From assembly GCF_051020985.1 (NCBI RefSeq), contig NW_027475138.1, positions 2,790,001-2,854,000 of the forward strand: a stretch of 64,000 bases of DNA. The letters run 5' to 3'. Source of the stretch: Nomia melanderi. Lineage: Eukaryota > Arthropoda > Insecta > Hymenoptera > Halictidae. The notes under the pieces were generated by a model. The model saw only the letters and a list, made by a program, of their open reading frames with translations. It did no database searches and was not told the DNA's origin. A program made the position numbers and the translations under genes. Positions 37,918 through 52,276 of this stretch are shown here, in pieces (position 1 is the stretch's first letter; each line of letters begins with the position of its first letter).

Positions 37918-40900
37918 TTACAGATAGCCCAAGAAATGAAAGTGCATTGTCTGTATTTGGACCCGGCGCATGAATCTGTGCAGCGGGAACGACCTCGGAT
38001 CACCAGGGGCCGAGAAAACCACCGTCTCATGGGGCCGGACACTCAGGGTCAGTGAAAAATCCAATATATATCTGGTGATATCTCGGGTGCTATTACAGAT
38101 AGCGCAATAAATCAAAGTGCATTGTCTGTAGGAGACCCTGGCGCATGAATCTGTGCAGCGGGAACGACCTCGGACCACCAGGGGCCGAGACAACAACCGT
38201 CTAATGGGGCCGGACACTCAGGGTCAGGGAAAAATCCAATATATATCTGGTGATATCTCGGGTGCTATTACAGATAGCCCAAGAAATCAAAGTGCATTGT
38301 CTGTATTAGGCCCCGGCGCATGAATCTGTGCAGCGGGAACGACCTCGGACCACCAGGGGCCGAGAAAACCACCGTCTCATGGGGCCGGACACTCAGGGTC
38401 AGGGAAGAATCCAATATATATCTGGTGATATCTCGGGTGCTATTACAGATAGCGCAATAAATCAAAGTGCATTGTCTGTAGGAGGCTCAGGCGAATGAAT
38501 CTGTGCAGCGGGAACGACCTCGGACCACCAGGGGCCGAGAAAACCACAGTATCATGGGGCCGGACACTCAGGGTCAGGGGAAAATCCAATATATATCTGG
38601 TGATATCTCGGGTGCTATTACAGATAGCGCAATAAACCAAAGTGCATTGACTGTAGGAGGCTCTTGCGAATGAATCTGTACCGCAGGAACGACCTCGGAC
38701 CACCAGTGGCCGAGAAAATTACAGATATTCGGAATCCGTCACCCAAGGTCATGTAAAAATCCAGCAAATATCTGGTGATATCTCGGGTGCTATTAGAGAT
38801 AGCGCAATAAACCAAAGTGCATTGTCTGTAGGAGGCCCTGGCGCATGAATCTGGGCAACGGGAACTACCTCGGACCACCAGGGACCGAGAAAACGACAGT
38901 CTCAAGGGGCCGGACACTCAGGGTCAGGGGAAAATCCAATATATATCTGGTGATATCTCGGGTGCTATTACAGATAGCGCAATAAATCAAAGTGCATTGT
39001 CTGTAGGAGGCCCTGGCGCATGAATCTGTGCAGCGGGAACGACCTCGGACCACCAGGGGCCGAGAAAACCACAGTCTCATGGGGCCGGACACTCAGGGTC
39101 AGGGGAAAATCCAAAATATATCTGGTGATATCTCGGGTGCTATTACAGATAGCCCAAGAAATCAAAGTGCATTGTCTGTATTAGGCCCCGGTGCATGAAT
39201 CTGTGCAGCGGGAACGACCTCGGACCACCAGGGGCCGAGAAAACCACCGTCTCATGGGGCCGGACACTCAGGGTCAGGGAAAAATCCAATATATATCTGG
39301 TGATATCTCGGGTGCTATTACAGATAGCGCAATAAATCAAAGTGCATTGTCTGCAGGAGGCCCTAGCGCATGAATCTGTGCAGCGAGATCGATCTCTGAC
39401 CACCAGGGGCCGAGAAAACCACCGACGCATGGGGCCGGGCACTCAGGGTCAGGGAAAAATCCAATATATATCTGGTGATATCTCGGGTTCTATTACAGAT
39501 AGCGCGATAAATCAAAGTGCATTGTCTGTAGGAGGCCCTGGCGCGTGAATCTGTGCAGCGGGAACGACCTCGGACCACCAGGGGCCGAGAAAACCACAGT
39601 CTCATGGGGCCGGACACTCATGGTCAGGGGAAAATCCAATATATATCTGGTGATATCTCGGGTGCTATTAGAGATAGCGCAATAAATCAAAGTGAATTAT
39701 CTGCAGGACGCCCTGGCGCATGAATCTGTGCAGCGGGAACGACCTCGGACCACCAGGGGCCGAGACAACAACCGTCTCATGGGGCCGGACACTCAGGGTC
39801 AGGGAAAAATCCAAAATATTTCTGGTGATATCTCGGGTTATATTACAGATAGAACAATAAATCAGAGTGCATTGTCTGTAGGAGGCCCTGGCGCATGAAT
39901 CTGTGCAGCGGGAACGACTTGGGACCACCAGGGGCCGAGAAAACCACCGACACATGGGGCCGGACACTCAGGTTCAGGGAAATATCCAATATATATCGGG
40001 TGATATCTCGGGTGCTAGTAGAGATAGCGCAATAAACCAAAGTGAATTATCTGCAGGAGGCCCTGGCGCATGAATCTGTGCTTCGGGAACGACCTCGAAC
40101 CACCAGGGGCCGAGAAAACCACCGTCTCATGGGGCCGGACAGTCAGGGTCAGGGAAAAATCCAATATATTTCTGGTGATATCTCGGGTGCTATTACAGAT
40201 AGCCCAAGAAATCAAAGTGCATTGTCTGTATTAGGCCCCGGTGCATGAATCTGTGCAGCGGGAACGACCTCGGACCACCAGGGGCCGAGAAAACCACCGT
40301 CTCATGGGGCCGGACACTCAGGGTCAGGGAAAAATCCAATATATATCTGGTGATATCTCGGGTGCTATTACAGATAGCGCAATAAATCAGAGTGCATTGT
40401 CTGTAGGAGGCCCTGGCGCATGAATCTGTGTAGCGGGAACGACCTCGGACCACCAGAGGCCGAGAAAACCACAGTCTCATGGGGCCGGACACTCAGGGTC
40501 AGTGAAAGATCCAATATATATCTGGTGGTATCTCGGGTGCTATTACAGATAGCGTAATAAATAAATGTGCATTGTCTGTAGGAGGCCCTGGCGCATGAAT
40601 CTGTGCAGCGGGAACGACCTCGGACCACCAGGGACCGAGAAAACCACAGTCTCATGGGGCCGGACACTCAGGGTCAGGGGAAAATCCAACATATATCTGG
40701 TGATATCTCGGGTTATATTACAGATAGCACAATAAATCAAAGTGCATTGTCTGTATTAGGACCCGGCGCATGAATCTGTGCAGCGGGAACGACCTCGGAC
40801 CACCAGGGGCCGAGAAAACCACAGTCTCATGGGGCCGGACACTCAGGGTCAGGGGAAAATCCAATATATATCTGGTGATATCTCCGGTGCTATTAGAGAT

Positions 40901-43900
40901 AGCGCAATAAACCAAAGTGTATTATCTGCAGGAGGCCCTGGCGCATGAATCTGTGCAACGGGAACGACCACGGACCACCAGGGGCCGAGAAAACCACCGT
41001 CTCATGGGGCCGGACACTCAGGGTCAGTGAAAAATCCAATATATATCTGGTTATATCTCGAGTGCTATTACAGATAGCGCAATAAATCAAAGTGCATTGT
41101 CTGTAGGAGGACCTTGCGCATGAATCTGTGCAGCGGGAACTACCTCGGACCACCAGGGGCCGAGAAAACCACCGTCTCATGGGGCCGGACAGTCAGGGTC
41201 AGGGAAAAATCCAATATATTTCTGGTGATATCTCGGGTTATATTACAGATAGAACAATAAATCAAAGTGCATTGTTTGTAGGAGGCCCTGGTGCATGAAT
41301 CTGTGCAGCGGGAACGACCTGGGACCACCAGGGGCCGAGAAAACCACCGACACATGGGGCCGGACAATCAGGGTCAGGGAAATGTCCAATATATATCGGG
41401 TGATATCTCAGGTGCTAGTAGAGATAGCGCAATAAACCAAAGTGAATTATCTGCAGGAGGCCCAGGCGCATGAATCTGTGAAGCGGGAGCGACCTCGAAC
41501 CACCAGGGGCCGAGGAAACCACCGTCTCATGGGGCCGGACACTCAGGCTCAGGGAAAAATACAATATATATCTGGTGATATCTCGGGTGCTATTACAGAT
41601 AGCCCAAGAAATCAAAGTGCATTGTCTGTATTAGGCCCCGGTGCATGAATCTGTGCAGCGGGAACGACCTCGGACCACCAGGGGCCGAGAAAACCACCGT
41701 CTCATGGGGCCGGACACTCAGGGTCAGGGAAAAATCCAATATATATCTGGTGATATCTCGGGTGCTATTACAGATAGCGCAATAAATCAGAGTGCATTGT
41801 CTGTAGGAGGCCCTGGCGCATGAATCTGTGTAGCGGGAACGACCTCGGACCACCAGAGGCCGAGAAAACCACAGTCTCATGGGGCCGGACACTCAGGGTC
41901 AGTGAAAGATCCAATATATATCTGGTGGTATCTCGGGTGCTATTACAGATAGCGTAATAAATCAAAGTGCATTGTCGGTAGGAGGCCCTGGCGCATGAAT
42001 CTGTGCAGCGGGAACGACCTCGGACCACCAGGGGCCGGGAAAACCACAGTCTCATGGGACCGGACACTCAGGGACAGGGGAAAATCCAATATATATCTGG
42101 TGATATCTCGGGTGCTATTACAGATAGCGCAATAAATCAAAGTGCATTGTCTGTAGGAGGCCCTGGCGCATGAATCTGTGCAGCGGGAACGACCTCGGAA
42201 CACCAGGGACCGAGAAAACCACCGCCTCATGGGGCCGGACACTCAGGGTCAGTGAAAAATCCAATATATATGTGGTGATATCTCGGGTGCTATTACAGAT
42301 AGCGGAATAAATCAAAGTGCATTATCTGTAGGAGACCCTGGCGCATGAATCTGTGCAGCGGGAACGACCTCGGAACACCAGGGGCCGAGAAAACCACCGC
42401 CTCATTGGGCCGGACACTCAGGGTCAGGGAAAAATCCAATATATATCTCATGATATCTCGGGTGCTATTACATATAGCGGGATATATCAAAGTGCATTGT
42501 CTGCAGGAGGCTCTAGCGCATGAACCTGTGCAGCGAGATCGATCTCGGACCCCCAGGGGCCGAGAAAACCACCGACACATGGGGCCGGACACCCAGGGTC
42601 GGGGAAAAATCCAATATATATCTGGTGATATCTCGGGTGCTATTACAGATAGCGCAATAAATCAAAGTGCATTGTCTGTAGGAGGCCCAGGCGAATGAAT
42701 CTGTGCACCGGGATCGACCTCGGACACCAGGAGCCGAGAAAACCACTGTCTCATGGGGTCGGACACTCAGGGTCAGGGAAAAATCCAATTTATATCTGGT
42801 GATATCTCGGGTGCTATTAGAGATAGCGCAATAAACCAAAGTGAATTATCTGCAGGAGGCCCTGGCGCATGAATCTGTGCCGCGGGAACGACCTCGGATC
42901 ACCAGGGTCCGAGATAACCACCGTCTCATGGGGCCGGACACCCAGGGTCGGGGAAAAATCCAATATATATCTGGTGATATCTCGGGTGCTATTACAGATA
43001 GCGCAATAAATCAAAGTGCATTGTCTGTAGGAGGACCTTGCGCATGAATCTGTGCAGCGGGAAGTACCTCGGACCACCAGGGGCCGAGAAAACCACATTC
43101 TCACGGGGTCGGACACTCAGTGTCAGGGAAAAATCCAATATATATCTGGTGATATCTCGGGTGCTATTAGAGATAGCGCAATAAACCAAAGTGAATTATC
43201 TGCAGGGGCTCCGGGCGCATGAATCTGTGCTGCGGGAACGACCTCGGACCACCAGGGGCCGAGACAACCACCGTCTCATGGGGCCGGACACTCAGGGTCA
43301 TGGAAGAATCCAATATATACCTGGTGATATCTCGGGTGCTATTAGAGATAGCGCAATAAACCAAAGTGAATTATCTGCAGGAGGCCCTGGCGCATGAACC
43401 TGTGCAGCGGGAACGACCTCGGACACCAGGAGCCGAGAAAACCACTGTCTCATGGGGTCGGACACTCAGGGTCAGGGAAAAATCCAATTTATATCTGGTG
43501 ATATCTCGGGTGCTATTAGAGATAGCAGAATAAACCAAAGTGAATTATCTGCAGGAGGCCCTGGCGCATGAATCTGTGCCGCGGGAACGACCTCGGATCA
43601 CCAGGGTCCGAGATAACCACCGTCTCATGGGGCCGGACACCCAGGGTCGGGGAAAAATCCAATATATATCTGGTGATATCTCGGGTGCTATTACAGATAG
43701 CGCAATAAATCAAAGTGCATTGTCTGTAGGAGGCCCAGGCGAATGAATCTGTGCACCGGGATCGACCTCGGACCACCAGGGGCCGAGAAAATCACCGTCT
43801 CATGGGGCCGGACACTCAGGGTCAGGGAAAAATCCAATATATATCTGGTGATATCTCGGGTGCTATTACAGATAGCGCAATAAATCAAAGTGCATTGTCT

Positions 43901-45614
43901 GTAGGAGGCCCTGGCGCATGAATCTGTGCAGCCGGATCGACCTCGGACCACCAGGGGCAGAGAAAACTACCGTCTCATGGGGCCGGACACTCAGGGCCAG
44001 GGACAAATCCAATATATATCTGGCGATATCTTGGGTGCTATTGGAGATAGCGCAATAAACCAAAGTGCATTGTCTGTAGGAGGCCCTGGCGCATGAATCT
44101 GTGAGGCGGGAACGATCTCTGACCGCCAGGTGCAGAGAAAACCTACAGTCTTATGGGCCAGGACACTCAGGGTCATGGGAAAATACAATATATATCTGGT
44201 GATATCTCGGGTGCTATTAGAGATAGCGCAATAAACCAAAGTGAATTATCTGCAGGAGGCCCTGGCGCATGCATCTGCGCAGCGGGAACGACCTCTGACC
44301 ACCGGGGGCCGAGAAAACCACAGTCTCATGGGGCCGGACACTCAGGGTCGGGGAAAAATCCATCATATATCTGGTGATATCTCGGGTGCTATTACAGATA
44401 GCGCAATAAATCAAAGTGCATTATCTGTAGGAGGCCCTGGCGCATGAATCTGTGCAGCGGGAACGACCTCTGACCACCAGGGGCCGAGAAAACCACCGTC
44501 TCATGGGGCCGGACACTCTGGGTCGGGGAAAAATCCAATATATATCTGGTGATATCTCGGGTGCTATTAGAGATAGCGCGATAAATCAAAGTGACTTATC
44601 TGCAGGAGGCCCTGGCGCATGCATCTGTGCAGCGGGAACGACCTCGGACCTCCAGGGGCCGAGAAAACCACAGTCTCATGGGGCCGGACACTCAGGGTCA
44701 GGGGAAAATCCAACATATATTTGGTGATATCTCGGGTGCTATTACAGATAGCGCAATAAATCAAAGTGAATTGTCTGTAGGAGGCCCTGGCGCATGAATC
44801 TGTGCAGCCGGAACGACCTCGAACCACCAGGGGCCGCGAAAACCACCGTCTCATGGGGCCGGACACTCAGGGTCAGTGAAAGATCCAATATATATCTGGT
44901 GGTATCTCGGGTGCTATTACAGATAGCGTAATAAATAAATGTGCATTGTCTGTAGGAGGCCCTGGCGCATGAATCTGTGCAGCGGGAACGACCTCGGACC
45001 ACCAGGGGCCGAGAAAACCACAGTCTCATGGGGCCGGACACTCAGGGTTAGGGGAAAATCCAACATATATCTGGTGATATCTCGGGTTATATTACAGATA
45101 GCACAATAAATCAAAGTGCATTGTCTGTATTAGGACCCGGCGCATGAATCTGTGCAGCGGGAACGACCTCGGATCACCAGGAGCGAGAAAACCACCGTCT
45201 CATGGGGCCGGACACGCAGGGGCAGTGAAAAATCCAATATATATCTGGTTATATCTCGAGTGCTATTACAGATAGCGCAATAAATCAAAGTGCATTGTCT
45301 GTAGGAGGACCTTGCGCATGAATCTGTGCAGCGGGAACGACCTGGGACCACCAGGGGCCGAGAAAACCACCGACACATGGGGCCGGACACTCAGGGTCAG
45401 GGAAATGTCCAATATATATCGGGTGATATCTCGGGTGCTAGTAGAGATAGCGCAATAAACCAAAGTGAATTATCTGCAGGAGGCCCTGGCGCATGAATCT
45501 GTGCAGCGGGAACGACCTCGAACCATCAGGGGCCGAGAAAACCACCGTCTCATGGGGCCGGACACTCAGGCTCAGGGAAAAATCCAATATATATCTGGTG
45601 ATATCTCGGGTGCT
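37918..45614. repeat. Block T', second copy of the 7,697-bp tandem duplication
   Basis: This is the partner of 30,221-37,917. Changes seen here only are A at 38858 (G at 31161), an extra T at 44144, and G at 45216 (T at 37518). The left join is a hybrid monomer: up to 37908 it matches the unit at 45.6 kb, and from 37938 (AATGAAAG) it matches the unit at 30.2 kb. The crossover therefore lies in a roughly 30-bp stretch of identity. Confidence 0.92.
44144..44144 (+). other. Private 1-bp insertion in block T'
   Basis: The copy at 36.4 kb reads AAAACCACAGTCTTATGG; here it reads AAAACCTACAGTC. The extra T moves the array phase by one base for all sequence to the right. It arose after the 7.7-kb duplication, or is a sequencing error. 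Confidence 0.85.
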
Positions 45615-45615
45615 A

Positions 45616-48600
45616 TTACAGATAGCCCAAGAAATCAAAGTGCATTGTCTGTATTAGGCCCCGGTGCATGAATCTGTGCAGCGGGAACGACCTCGGACCA
45701 TCAGGGGCCGAGAAAACCACCGTCTCATGGGGCCGGACACTCAGGGTCAGGGAAAAATCCAATATATATCTGCTGATATCTCGGGTGCTATTACAGATAG
45801 CGCAATAAATCAGAGTGCATTGTCTGTAGGAGGCCCTGGCGCATGAATCTGTGTAGCGGGAACGACCTCGGACCACCAGAGGCCGAGAAAACCACAGTCT
45901 CATGGGTCCGGACGCTCAGGGTCAGGGGAAAATCCAACATATATCTGGTGATATCTCGGGTGCTATTACAGATAGCGCAATAAATCAAAGTGAATTGTCT
46001 GTAGGACGCCCTGGCGCATGAATCTGTGCAGCCGGAACGACCTCGAACCACCAGGGGCCGCGAAAACCACCGTCTCATGGGGCCGGACACTCAGGGTCAG
46101 TGAAAGATCCAATATATATCTGGTGGTATCTCGGGTGCTATTACAGATAGCGTAATAAATAAATGTGCATTGTCTGTAGGAGGCCCTGGCGCATGAATCT
46201 GTGCAGAGGGAACGACCTCGGACCAGCAGGGGCCGAGAAAACCACAGTCTCATGGGGTCGGACACTCAGGGTCAGGGAAGAATCCAATATATACCTGGTG
46301 ATATCTCGGGTGCTATTAGAGATAGCGCAATAAACCAAAGTGAATTATCTGCAGGAGACCCTGGCGCATGAATCTGTGCAGCGGGAACGACCTCGGACCA
46401 CCAGGGGCCGAGACAACAACCGTCTCATGGGGCCGGACACTCAGGGTCAGGGAAAAATCCAATATATTTCTGGTGATATCTCGGGTTATATTACAGATAG
46501 AACAATAAATCAAAGTGCATTGTCTGTAGGAGGCCCTGGCGCATGAATCTGTGCAGCGGGAACGACCTCGGACCACCAGGGGCCGAGAAAACCACCGTCT
46601 CATGGGGCCGGACACTCAGGGTCAGGGAAAAATCCAATATATATCTGGTGATATCTCGGGTGCTATTACAGATAGCCCAAGAAATCAAAGTGCATTGTCT
46701 GTATTAGGCCCCGGCGCATGAATCTGTGCAGCGGGAACGACCTCGGACCACCAGGGGCCGAGAAAACCACCGTCTCATGGGGCCGGACACTCAGGGTCAG
46801 GGAAGAATCCAATATATATCTGGTGATATCTCGGGTGCTATTACAGATAGCGCAATAAATCAAAGTGCATTGTCTGTAGGAGGCTCAGGCGAATGAATCT
46901 GTGCAGCGGGAACGACCTCGGACCACCAGGGGCCGAGAAAACCACAGTCTCATGGGGCCGGACACTCAGGGTCAGGGGAAAATCCAATATATATCTGGTG
47001 ATATCTCGGGTGCTATTACAGATAGCGCAATAAACCAAAGTGCATTGTCTGTAGGAGGCTCTTGCGAATGAATCTGTACCGCAGGAACGACCTCGGACCA
47101 CCAGTGGCCGAGAAAATTACAGATATTCGGAATCCGTCACCCAAGGTCATGTAAAAATCCAGCAAATATCTGGTGATATCTCGGGTGCTATTAGAGATAG
47201 CGCAATAAACCAAAGTGCATTGTCTGTAGGAGGCCCAGGCGAATGAATCTGTGCAGCGGAAACGACCTCGGACCACCAGGGGCCGAGAAAATTACAGATA
47301 TTCGGAATCCGTCACCCAAGGTCATGTAAAAATCCAGCATATATCTGGTGATATATCGGGTGCTATTACAGATAGCCTAATAACCCAAAGTGCATTGTCT
47401 GTAGGAGGCCCTGGCGCATGAATCTGGGCAGCGGGAACGACCTCGGACCACCAGGGACCGAGAAAATCACCGTCTCATGGAGCCGGACACTCAGGGTCAG
47501 GGAAAAATCCAATATATATCTGGTGATATCTCGGGTGCTATTACAGATAGCGCAATAAATCAAAGTGCATTGTCTGTAGGAGGCCCAGGCGAATGAATCT
47601 GTGCAGCGGGAACGACCTCGGACCACCAGGGGCCGAGAAAACCACAGTCTCATGGGGCCGGACACTCAGGGTCAGGGGAAAATCCAATATATATCTGGTG
47701 ATATCTCGGGTGCTATTACAGATAGCGCAATAAACCAAAGTGCATTGTCTGTAGGAGGCCCTTGCGAATGAATCTGTGCCGCAGGAACGACCTCGGACCA
47801 CCAGTGGCCGAGAAACTTACAGATATTCGGAATCCGTCACCCAAGGTCATGTAAAAATCCAGCAAATATCTGGTGATATCTCGGGTGCTATTAGAGATAG
47901 CGCAATAAACCAAAGTGCATTGTCTGTAGGAGGCCCTGGCGCATGAATCCGGGCAGCGCGAACGACCTCGGACCACCAGGGTCCGAGAAAACCACCGTCT
48001 CATGGGACCGGACACTCAGGGTCAGGCGTAAATCCAATATATATCTGGTGATATCTCGGGTGCTATTACAGATAGCGCAATAAATCAAAGTGCGTTGTCT
48101 GTAGGAGGCCCTGGCGCATGAATCTGTGCAGCGGGAACGACCTCGGACCACTAGGGGCCGAGAAAACCACAGTCTCATGGTGCCGGACACTCAGGGTAAG
48201 GGGAAAATCCAATATATATCTGGTGATATCTCGGGTGCTATTACGGATAGCGCAATAAATCAAAGTGCATTGTCTGTAGGAGGCACTGGCGAATGAATCT
48301 GTGCAGCAGGAACGACCTCGGACCACCAGTGGCCGAGAAAATTACAGATATTCGGAATCCGTCACCCAAGGTCATGTAAAAATCCAGCATATATCTGGTG
48401 ATATCTCGGGTGCTATTACAGATAGCGCAATAAATCAAAGTGCATTGTCTGTAGGAGGCCCTGGCGCATGATTCTGTGCAGCGGGAACGACCTCGGACCA
48501 ACAGGGGCCGAGAAAACCACCGTCTCACGGGGCCGGACACTCAGGGTCAGGGGAAAATCCAATATATATCTGGTGATATCTCGGGTGCTATTACAGATAG

Positions 48601-51600
48601 CGCAATAAATCAAAGTGCATTGTCTGTAGGAGGCCCTGGCGCATGAATCTGTGCAGCGGGAACGACCTCGGACCAACAGGGGCCGAGAAAACCACCGTCT
48701 CATGGGGCCGGACACTCAGGGTCAGGGAAAAATCTATCATATATCTGGTGATATCTCGGGTGCTATTAGAGATAGCGCAATAAACCAAAGTGAATTATCT
48801 GCAGGAGGCCCTGGCGCATGAATCTGTGCAGCGGGAACGACCTCGGATTACCAGGGTCCGAGATAACCACCGTCTCATGGGGCCGGACACTCAGGGTCAG
48901 TGAAAGATCCAATATATATCTGGTGGTATCTCGGGTGCTATTACAGATAGCGTAATAAATAAATGTGCATTGTCTGTAGGAGGCCCTGGCGCATGAATCT
49001 GTGCAGCGGGAACGACCTCGGACCACCAGGGACCGAGAAAACCACAGTCTCATGGGGCCGGACACTCAGGGTCAGGGGAAAATCCAATATATTTCTGGTG
49101 ATATCTCGGGTTATATTACAGATAGAACAATAAATCAAAGTGCATTGTTTGTAGGAGGCCCTGGTGCATGAATCTGTGCAGCGGGAACGACCTGGGACCA
49201 CCAGGGGCCGAGAAAACCACCGACACATGGGGCCGGACAATCAGGGTCAGGGAAATGTCCAATATATATCGGGTGATATCTCAGGTGCTAGTAGAGATAG
49301 CGCAATAAACCAAAGTGAATTATCTGCAGGAGGCCCTGGCGCATGAATCTGTGCAGCGGGAGCGACCTCGAACCACCAGGGGCCGAGAAAACCACCGTCT
49401 CATGGGGCCGGACACTCAGGCTCAGGGAAAAATCCAATATATATCTGGTGATATCTCGGGTGCTATTACAGATAGCCCAAGAAATCAAAGTGCATTGTCT
49501 GTATTAGGCCCCGGTGCATGAATCTGTGCAGCGGGAACGACCTCGGTCCACCAGGGGCCGAGAAAACCACCGTCTCATGGGGCCGGACACTCAGGGTCAG
49601 GGAAAAATCCAATATATATCTGGTGATATCTCGGGTGCTATTACAGATAGCGCAATAAATCAAAGTGAATTGTCTGTAGGAGGCCCTGGCGCATGAATCT
49701 GTGCAGCCGGAACGACCTCGAACCACCAGGGGCCGCGAAAACCACCGTCTCATAGGGCCGGACACACAGGGTCAGTGAAAGATCCAATATATATCTGGTG
49801 GTATCTCGGGTGCTATTACAGATAGCGCAATATATCAAAGTGCATTGTCTGTAGGAGACCCTGGCGCATGAATCTGTGCAGCGGGAACGACCTCGGACCA
49901 CCAGGGGCCGAGACAACAACCGTCTCATGGGGCCGGACACTCAGGGTCAGGGAAAAATCAGGGGCCGAGAAAACCACCGTCTCATGGGGCCGGACATTCA
50001 GGGTCAGGGAAAAATCCAATATATATCTGGTGTTATCTCGGGTGCTATTAGAGATAGCGAAATAAATCAAAGTGAATTATCTGCAGGAGGCCCTGGCGCG
50101 AGCATCTGTGCAGCGGGAACGACCTCGGACCACCAGGGGCCAAGAAAACCACCGTCTCATGGCGCCGGACACTCAGGGTCAGGGAAAAATCCAATATATA
50201 TCTGGTGATATCTCGGGTGCTATTAGAGATAGCCAAATAAATCAAAGTGCATTGTCGGTAGGAGGCCCTGGCGCATGAATCTGTGCAGCGGGAACGACCT
50301 CGGACCACCAGGGGCCGGGAAAACCACAGTCTCATGGGGCCGGACACTCAGGGTCAGGGGAAAATCCAATATATATCTGGTGATATCTCGGGTGCTATTA
50401 GAGATAGCGCAATAAACCAAAGTGAATTATCTGCAGGAGGCCCTGGCGTATGCATCTGTGCAGCGGGAACGACCTCGGACCACCAGGGGCCAAGAAAACC
50501 ACCGTCTCATGGCGCCGGACACTCAGGGTCAGGGAAAAATCCAATATATATCTGGTGATATCTCGCGTGCTATTAGAGATAGCGCAATAAACCAAAGTGA
50601 ATTATCTGCAGGAGGCCCTGGCGCGAGCATCTGTGCAGCGGGAACGACCTCGGACCACCAGGGGCCAAGAAAACCACCGTCTCATGGCGCCGGACACTCA
50701 GGGTCAGGGAAAAATCCAATATATATCTGGTGATATCTCGGGTGCTAATAGAGATAGCGCACTAAATCAAAGTGCATTGTCTGTAGGAGGCCCAGGCGCA
50801 TGAATCTGGCCAGCGGGAACGACCTCGGACCACCAGGGGCCGAGAAAACCACAGTCTCATGGAGCCGGACACTCAGGGTCAGGGAAAAATCCAATATATA
50901 TCTGGTGATATCTCGGGTGCTATTACAGATAGCGCAATAAATCAAAGTGCATTGTCTGTAGGAGGCCCAGGCGAATGAATCTGTGCAGCGGGAACGACCT
51001 CGGACCACCAGGGGCCGAGAAAACCACCGTCTCATGGATCCGGACACTCAGGGTCAGGGGAAAATCCAATATATATCTGGTGATATCTCGGGTGCAATTA
51101 CAGATAGCGCAAGACACCAAAGTTCATTGTCTGTAGGAGGCCCTTGCGAATGAATCTGTGCCGCAGGAACGACCTCGGACCACCAGTGGCCGAGAAAATT
51201 ACAGATATTCGGAATCCGTCACCCAAGATCATGTAAAAATCCAGCAAATATCTGGTGATATCTCGGGTGCTATTAGAGATAGCGCAATAAATCAAAGTGC
51301 ATTGTCTGTAGGAGGCCCAGGCGAATAAATCTGGCCAGCTGGAACGACCTCGGACCACCAGAGGCCGAGAAACCCACAGTCTCATGGGGCCGGACGCTCA
51401 GGGTCAGGGTAAAATCCAATATTTATCTGGTGATATCTCGGGTGCTATTACAGATAGCCCAGTAAATCAAAGTGCATTGTCGGTAGGAGGCCCTGGCGCA
51501 TGAATCTGTGCAGCGGGAACGACCTCGGACCACCAGGGGCCGAGAAAACCACAGTCTCATGGGGCCGGACACTCAGGGTCAGGGGAAAATCCAACATATA

Positions 51601-52272
51601 TCTGGTGATATCTCGGGTGCTATTACAGATAGCGCAATAAATCAAAGTGAATTGTCTGTAGGAGGCCCTGGCGCATGAATCTGTGCAGCCGGAACGACCT
51701 CGAACCACCAGGGGCCGCGAAAACCACCGTCTCATGGGGCCGGACACTCAGGGTCAGTGAAAGATCCAATATATATCTGGTGGTATCTCGGGTGCTATTA
51801 CAGATAGCGTAATAAATAAATGCGCATTGTCTGTAGGAGGCCCTGGCGCATGAATCTGTGCAGAGGGAACGACCTCGGACCACCAGGGGCCGAGAAAACC
51901 ACCGTCTCATGGGGCCGGACACTCAGGGTCAGGGAAGAATCCATTATATATCTGGTGATATCACGGGTGCTATTACAGATAGCCCAAGAAATGAAAGTGC
52001 ATTGTCTGTATTTGGACCCGGCGCATGAATCTGTGCAGCGGGAACGACCTCGGATCACCAGGGGCCGAGAAAACCACCGTCTCATGGGGCCGGACACTCA
52101 GGGTCAGTGAAAAATCCAATATATATCTGGTGATATCTCGGGTGCTATTACAGATAGCGCAATAAATCAAAGTGCATTGTCTGTAGGAGACCCTGGCGCA
52201 TGAATCTGTGCAGCGGGAACGACCTCGGACCACCAGGGGCCGAGACAACAACCGTCTAATGGGGCCGGACAC
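45616..52272. repeat. Block S', copy of 23,864-30,520
   Basis: The offset from S is 21,752 bp, rising to 22,102 between about 49.8 and 50.5 kb because S lacks two monomers there, and returning to 21,752 after about 50.6 kb because S' lacks two others (those at 28.47-28.8 kb). Outside these indels differences are rare single bases, for example at 27,205 against 48,957. The offset equals one 14.05-kb higher-order unit plus the extra 7.7-kb copy of T. Confidence 0.88.
49902..50015 (+). repeat. 57-bp partial-monomer tandem duplication, copy 3
   Basis: Breakpoint and marker match the copy at 2210. It lies in block S', preceded by the two monomers (about 49,620-49,880) that the S copy at 27.8 kb lacks. 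Confidence 0.95.
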
Positions 52273-52276
52273 TCAG

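Noticed and set aside
44800..44840. Pol III B-box-like sequence on the minus strand of units with CCTCGAACCACC
   Set aside because: GGTTCGAGGTC is close to a B box but lacks the final conserved C, no A box lies at a suitable distance, and most monomers have CCTCGGACC, which breaks it. Chance similarity.
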